This document shows positions 4,254 through 6,181 of a DNA stretch of 6,181 bases, piece by piece. Origin of the DNA: Pirellulales bacterium. Lineage in GTDB: Bacteria > Planctomycetota > Planctomycetia > Pirellulales > JALHLM01. Position numbers and translations under genes: made by a program. The stretch is taken from NCBI GenBank assembly GCA_022844585.1, contig JALHLM010000383.1:1-6181 (forward strand), written 5' to 3'. Position 1 is the stretch's first letter, and each line of letters opens with the position of its first letter. The notes beneath the pieces were generated by a model. It did not search any database. It had not been told where the DNA came from and worked only from the letters and a program-made list of their open reading frames with translations.

Positions 4254-6181
4254 ATGCTGACGGCCCTCATCGAACTTTCGCTCGCCAATCGCGTGTTGGT
4301 GATCGTCCTTGTTTTGCTGGTTGCAGCGGGAGGGCTGTATTCCGCCGCGACGCTGCCAATCGACGCGGTGCCGGATATGACCAACGTGCAGGTTCAAGTG
4401 ATCACCGATGGCGATTCCATGTCGCCACTGGAGGTCGAGCGTTATCTGACCTATCCGGTGGAATCCGCGATGAACGGCCTGGCGGACGTCGAGGAATTGC
4501 GCAGCGTCTCAAAGTTCGGGATTTCCGTCGTGACCGTCGTATTCGGCGAAGGGGTGGATATCTATCGCGCTCGGCAATTAGTCAACGAGCGGCTCGTCGA
4601 GGCGAACGCGCGAATTGCGGCCGGACGTGGCGAGCCTAAGCTGGGTGCGTTAAGTACAGCCCTCGGAGAGGTGCTTCAATTCGAAGTCCGCGGCGACGGT
4701 TACACGCCCATGGAACTGCGTAGCATCTTGGAATGGGACATCGCCCCTCAGCTCCGACGTGTCGCCGGAGTGACCGACGTCAATTCGCACGGCGGACTCT
4801 ACAAATCCTACGAAGTCGCCATCGATCCGGAGCGACTGGCGAGTTCCGGCATCGCGCTTCAGGAGATTGTTGAATCGCTCGAGCAAAACAATTCCAGCAG
4901 CGGGGGAGGCTACATTGCCCATTTTGGCGAGCAACAATTCCTGCGAGGCGAGGCGCTGCTCAAAAGTCTCAAAGATATCGAGAACGTCGTGGTGCGCAGC
5001 CGACCGGACAGCGTCCCCATCCTGATCAAGGACCTGTGTGACGTTCGGATCGCCCCCCTTACACGACAAGGGCTCGTCACGCGTGATGGTCGAGGCGAGG
5101 TCGTTACCGGAATGGTGATGATGTTGCTGGGCGAGAATTCTCGGACGGTGGTCGAAGCCGCCAAAGAACGCATCGAATCAATCCAAGGCACCTTGCCCGC
5201 GGGAGTGACGATCGAAGTCATCTACGATCGCGCGGACTTGATCAATCGGACGCTGCATACCGTGCTGCGTAATCTGGTCGAAGGCGGCGTCCTCGTGATC
5301 GTGGTCCTGCTCGTTCTGCTGGGAAGCCTCCGAGCCGGTTTGATCGTGGCGTTAGCGATTCCGCTATCGATGCTCTTTGCCGCAAACCTCATGCAAGCGA
5401 CGGGGATCACGGCGAGCCTTATGAGCTTAGGAGCGATCGACTTCGGCCTGATTGTCGATAGTTCGGTGATCATGATTGAGAATTGCCTGCGACGGCTCGC
5501 TCATCGCCAACCAGAACACACGGTCGCCGACGTCGTCCGTGACGCCGCCGTCGAAGTCCGCAAACCGACAATGTTTGGCGAATTGATTATCGCAGTCGTG
5601 TACTTGCCGATCCTGACGCTCGAGGGAACCGAAGGAAAACTGTTTCGACCCATGGCCTGGACGGTGCTGTTTGCGCTGGCCGGATCGCTCGTTTTGTCGC
5701 TGACATTAATGCCTGTCCTGGCGTCCTTGCTCTTGCCGTCGAATGTGACCGAGAAGGACGTGCTCTTGCTCCGACTGGTAAAGCGCATTTATCGTCCCTG
5801 CCTGACTTTTGCTGTGCACCGTCCCATGCTGATGTCGCTCGTTGCCATCGCTCTCCTCCTCGGTAGTCTGCCGATCGCGGCGCGGCTCGGCGCCGAGTTC
5901 ATGCCGCGCCTTGATGAGGGAGACCTGCTGATCGAAGCGAATCGCTTGCCCAGCGCTACCCTGGAAGACGCTGTCACGATGTCCGACCGCGTGGAGCATT
6001 TGCTCCTCGAGTTTCCGGAGGTAAAGACCGTGTTCTGCAAGACGGGACGTCCGGAGATCGCCAACGACGTGATGGGAGTTCAACAAACCGATATCTGGGT
6101 CATGCTCCGACCGACCACCGAGTGGCCCGAACAGAAGTCGCGCGACGTGCTCATCGAAGAGATGTCCGCTCAACTGGCCGA
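4254..6181 (+). CDS. czcA: Heavy-metal RND efflux pump (CzcA/HME-RND family), 3' partial
   Basis: 642 residues are visible of a usual 1030-1060; the gene is cut by the right edge. This is the proton-driven inner-membrane pump of a tripartite metal exporter. TM1 is at about 14-33, followed by the family signature LPIDAVPDMTNVQVQV (34-49), the porter domain (about 40-335), TM2-TM4 (about 345-411), further helices at about 443-493, and TM7 (about 526-545), after which GAEFMPRLDEGDLLIEA opens the second porter half. TM4 reads DFGLIVDSSVIMIEN. D396, D402 and E409 sit six residues below the essential D402, D408 and E415 of Cupriavidus CzcA. This pattern favours divalent cations such as Zn, Co or Cd over Cu/Ag. 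Ser403 replaces the usual Gly. The ATG at 4254 has only a weak AAGAAG site 7 bases upstream and may rely on coupling to the preceding gene. Confidence 0.95.
   Translation, partial: MLTALIELSLANRVLVIVLVLLVAAGGLYSAATLPIDAVPDMTNVQVQVITDGDSMSPLEVERYLTYPVESAMNGLADVEELRSVSKFGISVVTVVFGEGVDIYRARQLVNERLVEANARIAAGRGEPKLGALSTALGEVLQFEVRGDGYTPMELRSILEWDIAPQLRRVAGVTDVNSHGGLYKSYEVAIDPERLASSGIALQEIVESLEQNNSSSGGGYIAHFGEQQFLRGEALLKSLKDIENVVVRSRPDSVPILIKDLCDVRIAPLTRQGLVTRDGRGEVVTGMVMMLLGENSRTVVEAAKERIESIQGTLPAGVTIEVIYDRADLINRTLHTVLRNLVEGGVLVIVVLLVLLGSLRAGLIVALAIPLSMLFAANLMQATGITASLMSLGAIDFGLIVDSSVIMIENCLRRLAHRQPEHTVADVVRDAAVEVRKPTMFGELIIAVVYLPILTLEGTEGKLFRPMAWTVLFALAGSLVLSLTLMPVLASLLLPSNVTEKDVLLLRLVKRIYRPCLTFAVHRPMLMSLVAIALLLGSLPIAARLGAEFMPRLDEGDLLIEANRLPSATLEDAVTMSDRVEHLLLEFPEVKTVFCKTGRPEIANDVMGVQQTDIWVMLRPTTEWPEQKSRDVLIEEMSAQLA

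Noticed and set aside
4650..6173. Series of minus-strand open frames under czcA
   Set aside because: All lie antisense to an uninterrupted, strongly conserved RND pump frame and show no independent motif.

Overview
The window (about 58-60% G+C by eye) looks like a chromosomal piece from a planctomycete (Planctomycetota). The inference rests on two things: a large secreted protein combining a Cna-B/SdrD-like module, a von Willebrand A domain and a C-terminal type I dockerin with no visible cohesin partner, and a heavy-metal efflux operon that begins with a small secreted Cys-containing protein. No rRNA, tRNA, insertion sequence or CRISPR array is visible.

Layout, all confident genes on the + strand. 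(1) 3-1943: the 3' part of a large exported multidomain protein (end of a Cna-B-like module, integrin-beta-like VWA domain with a MIDAS, beta-sandwich region, two dockerin repeats, basic tail). (2) 1944-2153: an intergenic stretch with no obvious terminator for gene 1. It ends in a candidate promoter placed so that the next mRNA may be leaderless. Its minus strand reads unusually like protein in two abutting frames (2155-2060, then to 1945). (3) 2154-2564: a 136-residue exported, cysteine-containing small protein of unknown function. (4) 2565-2722: a gap holding a plausible intrinsic terminator just after the small gene, a second hairpin, and the ribosome binding site of the next gene. (5) 2723-4231: a CzcB/CusB-like periplasmic adaptor. 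(6) 4254 to the right edge: the first 642 residues of a CzcA-type heavy-metal RND pump, cut by the window end.

Genes 5 and 6 are 22 bp apart and should form a cell-envelope metal exporter. CzcA is the proton-driven inner-membrane pump and CzcB the adaptor that bridges it to an outer-membrane channel. The conserved D396, D402 and E409 of the pump correspond by spacing to the essential D402, D408 and E415 of Cupriavidus CzcA, which favours Zn/Co/Cd-type rather than Cu/Ag export. No outer-membrane factor (CzcC/TolC) or metal-responsive regulator lies in the window. The small protein upstream may be an accessory or metal-sensing/binding partner, but only its position and cysteines suggest this. 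The terminator between it and czcB could uncouple it from czcBA or attenuate their expression.
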